From Flavobacteriaceae bacterium (GTDB lineage: Bacteria; Bacteroidota; Bacteroidia; Flavobacteriales; Flavobacteriaceae), in assembly GCA_026709415.1 (NCBI GenBank), contig JAPOSZ010000014.1:62001-126000 (forward strand): a stretch of 64,000 nucleotides of DNA. The letters are read 5' to 3'. The notes beneath the pieces are model-generated. The model ran no database searches. It had not been told where the DNA came from and saw only the letters and a program-made list of their open reading frames with translations. The position numbers and the translations under genes are program-made. Shown here in pieces: positions 28,284 through 37,330 of the stretch. Position 1 is the first letter of the stretch. Each line of letters begins with the position of its first letter.

Positions 28284-29766
28284 TTATTTCAATAAACTAA
28301 CCCTACGTGAGCAACTCACCCAACTTGGAAAATGTCGATTGATGGATATCGAAGAATTCAGCGGCGGTATTTCGGCTTTAAAAGGAAAGCAAATTATCGT
28401 CGTTGGTTGTGGCGCTCAAGGATTAAATCAGGGACTCAACATGCGAGATTCCGGATTGAATGTGGCATTTGCCCTCAGAGATTCGGCCATCAAACAAAGA
28501 AGAGTGTCTTATCTAAATGCGACAGAACACCAATTTGAAGTCGGAACCTTTCAAGAGATGATTCCAAAAGCAGATGTCGTTTGTAATCTCACGCCGGATA
28601 AGCAGCACACGCCAGTAGTTCAATTGTTGATGCCATTGATGAAAAAAGGAACGACATTGTCGTATTCTCATGGGTTTAATATTGTCGAAGAAGGATTAGA
28701 AATCCGTAAGGATATTACAGTGATTATGGTCGCTCCCAAATGTCCTGGAACTGAAGTTCGAGAAGAGTACCTTAAAGGTTTTGGTGTCCCAACTTTAATT
28801 GCAGTTCATGGTGAAAACGATCCCAACGGTCATGGCTTTGAACAAGCCAAAGCCTATGCTTATGCTACTGGTGGTCATCGAGCTGGTGTTTTAGAATCTT
28901 CATTTATTGCTGAAGTGAAGTCAGATTTAATGGGGGAGCAAACCATTCTCTGTGGTGTGCTCCAAACTGGCTCCATTTTGTGCTTTGATAAAATGATTGA
29001 AAAAGGTATTGATGCTTCATTTGCAGCAAAGCTGGTTCAACATGGATGGGAAACCATTACCGAAGCACTGAAACATGGAGGGATTACCAATATGATGGAC
29101 CGACTTTCCAACCCTGCAAAAATTAAGGCATATCAACTTGCCGATGAATTAAAAGAAATTTTAACGCCGTTGTTTCAGCACCATATGGATGATATCATGT
29201 CTGGGGCATTTTCTAGCAACATGATGAAAGACTGGTTGGATCATGACAAAAAACTCCTTCAATGGCGGGCAGCAACGGCTGAAACTCATTTTGAAAAAAC
29301 AGCGAATACCGATCAAAGCATTGGAGAGCAGGAATATTTTGATCGAGGAGTATTGATGGTGGCATTCATTAAAGCAGGTGTCGAATTGGCTTTTGATACC
29401 ATGGTTACTTCGGGTATCAAAGAAGAATCTGCTTATTATGAATCATTGCACGAAACCCCTTTGATTGCTAATTTGATTTCAAGAAAAAAACTGTATGAAA
29501 TGAATCGTGTCATATCCGATACAGCTGAATATGGTTGCTACTTGTTCGACCATGCTGCCAAACCTCTGTTGGAAGATTTTATGAAGACTCAAGATAAAGA
29601 CGTCATTGGTGATGTGTATTCAAGAGACAGTAATCAAGTTGATAACAAAACCCTCATTGATGTCAATGAAAAGATTAGGTATACGCTCATTGAGGATATT
29701 GGTGGGGAATTACGTGATTCGATGACCAACATGCCATCATTAGTTTCCGCCTCTAACTCGAGTTAG
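28276..29766 (+). CDS. ilvC: ketol-acid reductoisomerase, class II (long form)
   Basis: A 496-residue NADP-dependent isomeroreductase converting acetolactate to dihydroxyisovalerate. The cofactor motif [19 protein letters not shown] is at about 43-61. The protein has a duplicated helical C-terminal domain (with [11 protein letters not shown] and [10 protein letters not shown]), giving about 490 residues instead of about 330 for class I. The long class is usual in Enterobacteria and many Bacteroidota. It is the last gene of the operon, followed by a terminator; ilvA and leu genes are not in the window. Confidence 0.95.
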   Translation: MSNYFNKLTLREQLTQLGKCRLMDIEEFSGGISALKGKQIIVVGCGAQGLNQGLNMRDSGLNVAFALRDSAIKQRRVSYLNATEHQFEVGTFQEMIPKADVVCNLTPDKQHTPVVQLLMPLMKKGTTLSYSHGFNIVEEGLEIRKDITVIMVAPKCPGTEVREEYLKGFGVPTLIAVHGENDPNGHGFEQAKAYAYATGGHRAGVLESSFIAEVKSDLMGEQTILCGVLQTGSILCFDKMIEKGIDASFAAKLVQHGWETITEALKHGGITNMMDRLSNPAKIKAYQLADELKEILTPLFQHHMDDIMSGAFSSNMMKDWLDHDKKLLQWRAATAETHFEKTANTDQSIGEQEYFDRGVLMVAFIKAGVELAFDTMVTSGIKEESAYYESLHETPLIANLISRKKLYEMNRVISDTAEYGCYLFDHAAKPLLEDFMKTQDKDVIGDVYSRDSNQVDNKTLIDVNEKIRYTLIEDIGGELRDSMTNMPSLVSASNSS

Positions 29767-29803
29767 ATTGGGGGAGATATTCTTTTGAATACGTCAGTTT
29801 TGA

Positions 29804-29841
29804 ACTTCCCTAATCCAAGGAAGTCTCTTTTTACTTTTTTG
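29804..29841 (+). terminator. intrinsic terminator of the ilvDBNC operon
   Basis: ACTTCC (29804-29809) pairs with GGAAGT (29819-29824), followed by CTCTTTTTACTTTTTT. It lies 38 bases after the ilvC stop. Confidence 0.75.
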
Positions 29842-29955
29842 CTAATCAAGTCATTGATTTCGATGCTTTTATCGTTCTCCATCGATGGTTGTGAGCATTA
29901 AAAAAACAGAGTATGTAGGGAATCGACGCATTAGTTGAAAAAATTTTAAAAAAAA

Positions 29956-29986
29956 GGGGGGGGTGAAGTAATTATCTTATCTTTGC
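29956..29986 (+). promoter_or_regulatory. promoter of the surface lipoprotein gene with a G9 tract at the -33 position
   Basis: The -7 box TATCTTTG (29979-29986) is a perfect TAnnTTTG match. The -33 position, 19 bases upstream, falls on 29956-29959, the first bases of a G9 run (29956-29964) preceded by A8. Slippage in the tract would alter the promoter. The start codon is 67 bases downstream. Confidence 0.6.
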
Positions 29987-30053
29987 CCCGCCATGATGAC
30001 CCAGAAGACTCATTCTTACAACATCATCCATTGCTTTTTCAACCAACCCACTC

Positions 30054-33000
30054 ATGATGCGTTTTGTTTCCCATAGCGCCTCCAAGGGATTGCTCTCGGT
30101 GTTGCTGCTGCTCTTTTCTTGTGGTGATGACGGCATCACCATTGACATTACCCCCCCCTAATTTATACCATCGCCACGGCTTCGAGTGTCGGTGGAGAGA
30201 TCACTCCCACCCAAACCATGGAAAGCGGACAAGCCATTTCCATCACCGCCACACCCCAAGAGCATTATCAATTCCAATCATGGACGGGCGATTGCGGCAC
30301 CTTTGATTCACTAGATACAAGCATCACCTTTGACGTCACCAAACATTGCCTCATCGAAGCCGTCTTTGAGAAAATTCCCTATACCATCGAAGCCACCCCC
30401 ACCCTAGGAGGCACCATCACCGGCCTCGACCAAGAGACCTATGCCCAAGGAGAAGCCATCACCTTGACAGCCGAAGTGGAAGAACATCATGTCTTTTCGA
30501 CATGGACCACCGATGCCTCTCCAGGTTGTCCTGATGTGGAGCGCCTCACCAATCCCATTCTTCGTTTTGTCGTCCAAGGCCCTTGCCGTTTGGAAGCGGT
30601 CTTCATGAAAACCCCACGCACCATCACCACCTCAGTCTCCCAAGGAGGCACCATCACGCCTTCCCAAACCGTCCCCCACGGACAATCTGTGAGCATCGTC
30701 CTCACCCTCAATGAAGGCTATGAACTTCAACAATGGACCAGTGATTGCGGTGCGTTCAGTCGTGATGAGACGAGCCTCCGTTTTGAGGCCACCCAAGATT
30801 GCCAGATTCAGGCCGTGCTGCAACAAAAGACCTACACCATCACCGCCACCCCCACCCCAGGAGGAACGGTTTCCGGACTCTCCGACCAAGAACACAATCT
30901 CGGGGAGGCCATCACGCTCACCGCAGAGGCCGATCCCAATCATCGCTTCATCCAATGGACCACCGATGATGATGCCGGTTGCCCTGATGTGAAGGAGGCC
31001 ACCACCCCCCAACTCTCCTTCACCGTCACAGGCTCTTGTGCTTTCGAGGCCGTCTTCATGAAAACCCCACGCACCATCACCACCTCGGTCTCCCAAGGAG
31101 GCTCCATCACCCCCACCACCACCGTCGACCATGGAGAATCCGTGAGCATCACCCTCACCCTCGACCAAGGCTACCAACTCCAAGAATGGAGCGGCGATTG
31201 TGGGAATTTCAGCCGGGAAGACACCACCATCACCTTCACCGCCACGCAAGATTGTGCGATTCAAGCCATCCTCGAAAAAAGCGTCTATCGCATCACTGCC
31301 ACCGCCTCTCCAGGAGGAACCATTTCCGGTCTCACCAACCAAGAAAACAATCTCGGCGATCCCATCACACTGACCGCCACACCAGCAGAACATCATCGCT
31401 TCAAACAATGGACCACCGATGGTGCCTCGGGGTGTCCCCAAGGAACAAAACCCAACCAACCCCAACTCTCCTTTTCCGTCACAGGCGACTGTGCCTTGCA
31501 GGCGGTGTTTGAAAAAATCCCACGCACCATCACCACCGCCGTCAACATTGGAGGATTTATCACCCCCACCACCACCGTCGGGCACGGGGAAACCGTGAGC
31601 ATCACCGTCACCATTGACGAAGATTATCAACTCCAGCAATGGAGCAGCGATTGTGGGGATTTCAGCAGCCGTCAGACCACCATCACCTTCCAAGCCACCC
31701 AAGATTGTCGCGTGGAAGCCATTCTTCAAGAACAAGAGGCCCAAGAGAGCATCACCCCCGAACCACCCATCACCCCACCAACGCCGCCGACCCCACCCGT
31801 GAATCCCAATCCAGATCCAGAGCCTGATCCAGAGCCTGAGCCTGATCCAGAGCCAGATCCTGATCCTGATCCTGATCCTGATCCTGATCCTGATCCAGAG
31901 CCAGAGCCAGATCCGGTGGACCCCGTGGATGCCTGTGCCCAACCCCTGGAAATGGCACCCAATGGCGTGACCATTCGGGTCAAAAATGCGTGTCGTACCC
32001 AACGAGAAACCCTCTTGGGAACCACCGTTTCTTTCCGTGGAAAGGAGTATCTCATCCTCGATGAATTCGCCTTGAACGACCGCATCGATGCCGGCGAGTC
32101 GGTGGACCATGTGGTGACCTCCTTTGTGACCGACATGCAGGGACTCTTTGCTCGAAAAACAAGCTTCAATGAAGACATCCGTCATTGGGATACCAGCCAG
32201 GTCACCAACATGAATTTTATGTTCGCCGGAGCCACCTCTTTCAATAAAGACATCGGCCATTGGGATACCAGCCAGGTCACCAGCATGGATGGGATGTTTT
32301 CAAGAGCCACGGCTTTCAATCAACCCATCGGCAATTGGGATGTCGGGCAGGTCACCAGCATGAGTTCGATGTTTTCAAGGGCCACGGCCTTCAATCAACC
32401 CATTGGCACATGGAATATGAGCCGGGTCACCAGCATGAGTTCGATGTTTTCAAGAGCCACGGCCTTCCATCAACCCATTGGCGATTGGGATGTCGGGCAG
32501 GTCACCGACATGAATAATCTGTTTCGGGAAGCAACTTCGTTCAACCAAGACCTCAGCGAGTGGGATGTGAGCAGCGTCACCAACATGAATCTCATGTTTC
32601 ACAAGGCTTCGGCCTTCCATCAAGATATTGGCGACTGGGATGTGGGGAGGGTGACATCCATGGAACGAATGTTTGATCAGGCTCGTGCCTTCAACCAAGA
32701 CCTCAGCGAGTGGGATGTTGATCAGGTGAGCCAGGGGGTTGGTTTTGCCACGAAGGCCAACACCACATGGGTGGCTTCTAGAGATCGGTTGCCTTGTCTT
32801 CGTGATCGGATCCTTTATTTCGATGACGATCGCGTGACGATCAAAAGTCGTTCTTGTGGTCGCCAGTATCTCGGAAACTCCATCTCCTTCAATGGGAGGA
32901 CCTATCAAATCGTGGATAATACCACCATCAAAGCAGCCGTCGATCGGATTTCAAGGACACAAAATGTGGTGACCACCTTTGTGACGAATATGGAAGGGGT

Positions 33001-33907
33001 GTTTCAAAATAAAACCACCTTTAATGAATACATTGGCTCTTGGGATACCAGCCAGGTCACCAATATGAATGACATGTTTCGGGGAGCTAGTGCCTTCAAC
33101 CGATACATTGGCTCTTGGGATGTGAGTCAAGTCACCAATATGAATGGCATGTTTCGGGGAGCGACTTCCTTCAACCAAGACATCGGCGAGTGGGATGTGC
33201 GTCGGGTGACGACAATGAATGGCATGTTCCAGGGAGCCTCTGCCTTCAATAATCATGGTATCCATCTGAATCCTATCGACGATTGGGATGTGAGCAGCGT
33301 CACGGGGATGGCCAATATGTTTTGGGGAGCGACTTCCTTCAATCAAGATATTGGATCTTGGGATGTGAGTAGCGTGACGAGCATGAGTCTTATGTTTCGG
33401 GAAGCAACTTCATTCAACCAAGACATTGGCGATTGGGATGTGAGTCGAGTAATCAATATGGGATCCATGTTTCGGCAAGCAACTTCCTTCAATCAAGATA
33501 TTGGGGATTGGGATGTGAGTCAAGTAACCAATATAATTAGCATGTTTCGGGAAGCAACTTCCTTCAATCAAGACATTGGCGATTGGGATGTGAGTCAAGT
33601 AACCGATATGCAATCCATGTTTCGGGAAGCAACTTCCTTCAATCAAGACATTGGCGATTGGGATGTGAGTCAAGTAACCGATATGCAATCCATGTTTCGG
33701 GAAGCAACTTCCTTCAATCAAGACATTGGCGATTGGGATGTGAATCAAGTAACCGATATGGGATTCATGTTTTGGAGCGCGACTTCCTTCAACCAAGATA
33801 TCAGTTCTTGGAATGTCAGTAGTGTGACATTTTGTTCTAACTTCGTCGATACAAGGTCACCATTAGCTTTAGAGAATCGACCTTCGTTTAGCAATTGCAC
33901 ACCTTGA
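30054..33907 (+). CDS. giant repeat surface lipoprotein (InlB-type B repeats + DUF285/BspA-like repeats), out of frame at a C8 tract
   Basis: The leader [27 protein letters not shown] has a lipobox (LFSC) and reads into a C8 run, then hits TAA at 30159-30161. The body is open from 30158 to 33907 in another frame. One extra C would join them into a protein of about 1285 residues. The body has seven alternating InlB/Flg_new-type beta repeats of 71-79 residues ([13 protein letters not shown]...SDCG) and an Asp-Pro-Glu linker. Two DUF285 blocks of 8 and 11 units follow (25-residue unit [21 protein letters not shown]), separated by a Cys-flanked domain, and the tail ends FSNCTP. Such proteins are surface-exposed adhesin-like lipoproteins. 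GC content and codon use are much higher than the neighbours', suggesting acquisition. The internal ATG at 30218 could start only a leaderless cytoplasmic form. Confidence 0.82.
30151..30158 (+). repeat. C8 homopolymer in the lipoprotein leader (candidate phase switch)
   Basis: Eight C between ATTA and TAAT, about 33 codons after the start. C8 gives a stop immediately; C9 or C6 restores the long frame. Confidence 0.8.
31861..31896 (+). repeat. (TGATCC)6 hexanucleotide repeat in the Asp-Pro linker
   Basis: Six perfect tandem copies encoding Asp-Pro dipeptides. Copy changes would alter linker length in frame without affecting the reading frame. Confidence 0.9.
33541..33765 (+). repeat. 75-bp tandem repeats encoding DUF285 units
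   Basis: Two adjacent 75-base units (33541-33615 and 33616-33690) are identical, and the third (33691-33765) differs at few bases. This indicates recent expansion of the C-terminal DUF285 array. Confidence 0.85.
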
Positions 33908-34257
33908 TGATCCAAGGATTTAAAATTTTTTAATTCATCACATCATCCAATAGGTAATATGAAGATGAAATGGGTCATATGCAAATAAAAAAGTCAAGTA
34001 GGGGTGATGGCTACTGGAACATCGACCAATCTCATTCTTGGCTTGCTTTAGTTTTTTTGGTTCTATCTCAATGTACGCGGGTTTTGTTGTTGAGGAGCTT
34101 TTATCGAGGACCTTTTTATGATCGATGATTTAGCTTTGATAGCGATTGATTTGAACTATTTCATTGATGAATCAAGGATTTTTAGAGTCAATGTATCCAT
34201 CTCTTGAACATTGATGTTTTTATTTACTCAAAAACGGATAAAGTTTTTTTTTGACGA
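33908..34257. other. AT-rich gap between the lipoprotein gene and a transposase relic
   Basis: No gene, stable hairpin or repeat is recognised here. Composition returns to AT-rich immediately after the lipoprotein stop codon. Confidence 0.4.
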
Positions 34258-34956
34258 TTATTGTCAGTCCCTTACGGTGTTGACATTGTGGCCGCTCGTT
34301 TGCGTGGATGGAACCAAAAGCAGACCGCGGTGGTCACGGGCACACACCAATGGATGAAGGAGTATGAAGATGGTCGCAAAATCACCGAATACCAATGGGG
34401 GTAACGGCGATTGATTTTACGGTACTCGCCGCTCGATGCCGAACGAGCCCAGAAACAACGAGAAAAGGCATTGGAAAAAGCATACCAGCGAATCGCCACC
34501 AACACTTTTCAAGTGCGAGGAAAGGGCAGCCGATTCATCCAAATAAAAAATCAAGAGGCTAAAGATGCTCGGTTTGATGGACTGCATGGCGTCTGGACTT
34601 CCTGAACCAAAGAAAGTGCCGAAGAGATTGATCAGCATGATCGAGCGTTGTGGCAAATAGAACACCGTTTTCGCATCATGAAAACCGATCTGGGAACCCG
34701 TCCCGTGTTTCATTGGAAACCAAGACGCATCCATGCTCCTTTTTGTCTTTGTTTTGTCGCTTTTGCTTTGGTGCGCCTCTTGCATTATCGCTATCATTTG
34801 CCGTTTCGCCAGTATCCCATCAGTCCATCCAAAATACGACATGAAGGACGCGGCGTGGAAGTGTCTCTTGTGGAAGATACGAGCAATCACAATCAGTTCT
34901 TGTGTGCTACTGATCCGACCCAAACACAAAAAAATATTGATACCGCCATTGATTGA
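34258..34956 (+). pseudogene. IS1634/IS4-type transposase, C-terminal fragment with two stops
   Basis: One reading frame carries the C-terminal third of an IS1634-group DDE transposase. It reads ILRYSPLDAERAQKQREKAL, KDARFDGLHGVWTS, then the DDE Glu region ALWQIEHRFRIMKTDLGTRPVFHW and RRIHAPFCLCFVAFALVRL. The frame is interrupted by TAA at 34402-34404 and TGA at 34603-34605. The N-terminal two thirds are missing, preceded by a TGA, and no terminal inverted repeats are evident. Composition is more GC-rich than the neighbours. It is a dead relic. Confidence 0.75.
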
Positions 34957-35032
34957 ACACTCCATCATCAAACACGACCAAGAGATGAAAGTCAAATGGT
35001 GTATGAGTCATCCCTAAATCAAAAACCGACAT

Positions 35033-35200
35033 CTAGCGAATCAAGACATGTTGTAGGGTACCGTTTTCGTACGCAATCCCCTTTGTTTTGAACGAATGCG
35101 GTGTAAAAAACGAGGAAGTTGAGAAACTTGGGCGTTTTCGGATGAGTTGTTTTAACTCCTCTTCCGTCGCATGCGGAATCATTTTGGCGTATCGTGCCAT
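35033..35200 (-). pseudogene. short ORF resembling the N-terminus of an IS-encoded protein
   Basis: A 55-codon frame starting MARYAKMIPHATEEELKQLI. The opening resembles helix-turn-helix N-termini of IS630-like transposases, but the rest (RKRPSFSTSSFF) loses similarity, as after a frameshift. It lies between two transposase relics on the opposite strand. Assignment is tentative; it could be a small unrelated ORF. Confidence 0.3.
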
Positions 35201-35429
35201 GAGAATTGTTTTTTACAAAGATAACAATGTAGAACGCACTTTAGTACCAGTTTGATTGAAACAAGTGGTCAATTACATTGAAATACACACCCTTTTAAAC
35301 GATGCAGAGGCAGAGGAAGACGTTGCCCGCTTTGACTGATGGATCATGAGTGTCATCGAAGAGGACGTTAATCAAGTCGTCAAGGGGCTCCATACCTTTC
35401 AATGACATCGGAGATATATCAATGCACTA

Positions 35430-35590
35430 GTTTTGAAACAGTCGTATGCTAGAGCTAAACGAATCAATGGAAAAATTCATAGTCATTACCATTGCAAGAG
35501 GCTTTCGAAGTTTTAAGAGTTTTAAAAATGCCGAACTATTCCAAAGTGGAAGGTTTAGATCGTTATCCACATATACTGGGATAGAACCGT
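35430..35590 (+). pseudogene. ISL3/ISAon1-like transposase C-terminal relic
   Basis: Fragments in two frames resemble the C-terminus of ISL3-type transposases: RAKRINGKIHSHY in one frame and ARGFRSFKSFKNAELFQSG in another, then LDRYPHI after a further shift. Several stops and frameshifts. Upstream 35201-35430 is probably more of the same decayed gene but cannot be read confidently. Confidence 0.45.
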
Positions 35591-35654
35591 TTTTTGATTA
35601 GGCATACACAAGCCATAATAACCTATTGTAGCCTATCGATTGTGGTATTGAACC

Positions 35655-37160
35655 TTATTTAACTTGGGATATTTTGAAGACATAAGCCAATTGATCTTCG
35701 AGATTTAAATCATTGGGATTAAAATCTGGCATACGTATCACCAAATGGCTACCTTGTTGCGAATAGGAAAGTTTTTCACTAGTAGCTAAAAATTCGACAG
35801 TTGCATTTTCATCCACTTCGATATCTTTAATGATAAGTTCATTATGAGGCCATTTGGGAGAAATAGCATAAACTGAATTGTCTTTCGATGTGAAAAATAG
35901 TTCTTTTAGAGCCTTACCTGGTAATTGATTGACGGTTTGATCTAGAATATAGGTGCCCTCAACATAACTTTGTCCTTCCTTGAGTAACTGAAAGTTTCTG
36001 TCGCCTTCTGTCCATTGGAAAGAGCGTTTCCATTCTTTTGTGCCATATATTGCTTCTCCATTGGTTTCCAACCATTTTCCCATTTGAAGCAATCGTTCCT
36101 GCATGATGACGGGAATTCGGCCATCCGCTTTCGGCCCTACATTAATACAAAGATTCCCTCCTTGACTGACGATGTCAATAAGCATAAGCACTAGTGCTTG
36201 TGCGGAATTATAATTTTCAATATTTTCAGCCCGATTGTAGCCAAAAGAAAGCCCCATTCCTCTTATTTCTTCCCACGGTTTGTCAAAATTGATTTCTTCT
36301 CTGAGATATTCCGTGGTATAAAAACCTCCATTTTTATGTCTCCCACCGGCTTCCCATCGATCATTGATAACAACAGTAGATTTAACTTTTGATTCATTAA
36401 ATAACCAACTGAGAAGATCTGTACTTTTCCAATATTCCCCACCATTATTCCACTCGCCATCAGCGTAAATCAAATCGGGAGCATATTGATCAACAAGTTC
36501 CTTAAATTGGGGATGTAAATAATCCGAAACGAATTTATCAAGTCCCAACTGGTACCATGGATGGTACCACTCATATAGCGAAAAATAAAGTCCAGCCTTG
36601 AGTCCTGCGTCTTTCATTGCTTTAACATAATCACCCACTAAATCGCGATGCGGCCCCGATGAGACACTATTCCATAAATAACCTCTTGATTTACTAGCAT
36701 GCTCGTTTGGCCAAAGAGTGTAACCATCGTGATGTTTTGAGGTCATCACCACATACTTTGCTCCAGCTTTTTTGAACAACGAAGCCCATTGTTCAGGATT
36801 ATATAATTCGGCTTTCCATAGCTTTGTGAAATCGATATAATTAAAATCTTTTCCATAAGTTTTGTAATGAAACTCTGGAATTTCTTGTCCAGTAAAAGTG
36901 CCATTACCAAAAACGCTTTGCGATTGAAACCATGTTTGATACCACTCCGTATAGGTGCCGTTGGGGGACCATGATGGGACAGAGTAAAGTCCCCAATGTA
37001 TAAAAACGCCAAATTTCGCATCGGAGAACCATTCCGCTACAGGTCGAGAATTAAGAGATTCCCAATTGGCTTGGTATACGACTTCTTGACTTTCAACTGT
37101 AGTGACGGCAATGAACGAAAATATATACAAGAATAGTAGTACTAAATTGTTTTTAATCAT
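35655..37160 (-). CDS. alpha-L-fucosidase, glycoside hydrolase family 29, secreted
   Basis: A 501-residue GH29 enzyme that removes alpha-linked L-fucose from glycans. After a signal peptide (ending near VESQ) the family signature FSDAKFGVFIHWGLYSVPSW is at 45-64. VMTSKHHDGYTLWP is at 138-151. The nucleophile is Asp234 in LIYADGEWN. The segment GGNLCINVGPKADGRIP near 335-352 is also typical. Length fits a GH29 catalytic domain plus a short beta domain. It would act in the periplasm or extracellularly. It stands alone, flanked by transposase relics on its 3' side and a divergent antiporter gene. Confidence 0.93.
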   Translation of the reverse strand: MIKNNLVLLFLYIFSFIAVTTVESQEVVYQANWESLNSRPVAEWFSDAKFGVFIHWGLYSVPSWSPNGTYTEWYQTWFQSQSVFGNGTFTGQEIPEFHYKTYGKDFNYIDFTKLWKAELYNPEQWASLFKKAGAKYVVMTSKHHDGYTLWPNEHASKSRGYLWNSVSSGPHRDLVGDYVKAMKDAGLKAGLYFSLYEWYHPWYQLGLDKFVSDYLHPQFKELVDQYAPDLIYADGEWNNGGEYWKSTDLLSWLFNESKVKSTVVINDRWEAGGRHKNGGFYTTEYLREEINFDKPWEEIRGMGLSFGYNRAENIENYNSAQALVLMLIDIVSQGGNLCINVGPKADGRIPVIMQERLLQMGKWLETNGEAIYGTKEWKRSFQWTEGDRNFQLLKEGQSYVEGTYILDQTVNQLPGKALKELFFTSKDNSVYAISPKWPHNELIIKDIEVDENATVEFLATSEKLSYSQQGSHLVIRMPDFNPNDLNLEDQLAYVFKISQVK

Positions 37161-37303
37161 TATAGAAAATTTAATTTGTTAGAATATGAGAATTCGAAGA
37201 TAACAATACCGGAGGGTAACTGAAATTCACACTGGCAATGTAAGTCAATAAAGTTTTAGTTTTAAGTTTTTATACAGAAAGTGGCCTCTAAATTAAGAAA
37301 AAT

Positions 37304-37311
37304 TAACTTTG
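37304..37311 (+). promoter_or_regulatory. -7 box TAACTTTG for the antiporter gene
   Basis: Exact TAnnTTTG match 19 bases before the TTG start at 37331. Confidence 0.55.
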
Positions 37312-37330
37312 ATTTTTTTATGCCTACAGA

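Noticed and set aside
30632..32260. 542-codon open frame on the minus strand, antisense to the lipoprotein gene
   Set aside because: Its Gly/Asp-rich repetitive translation is the mirror of the GC-rich InlB repeats and DP linker. It has no family resemblance or start context, so it is a shadow of codon bias.
32150..33840. Regularly spaced DNA repeats that could suggest a CRISPR array
   Set aside because: The repeats are 75-base coding units in one frame encoding DUF285 modules, with no spacer/repeat alternation and no cas genes.
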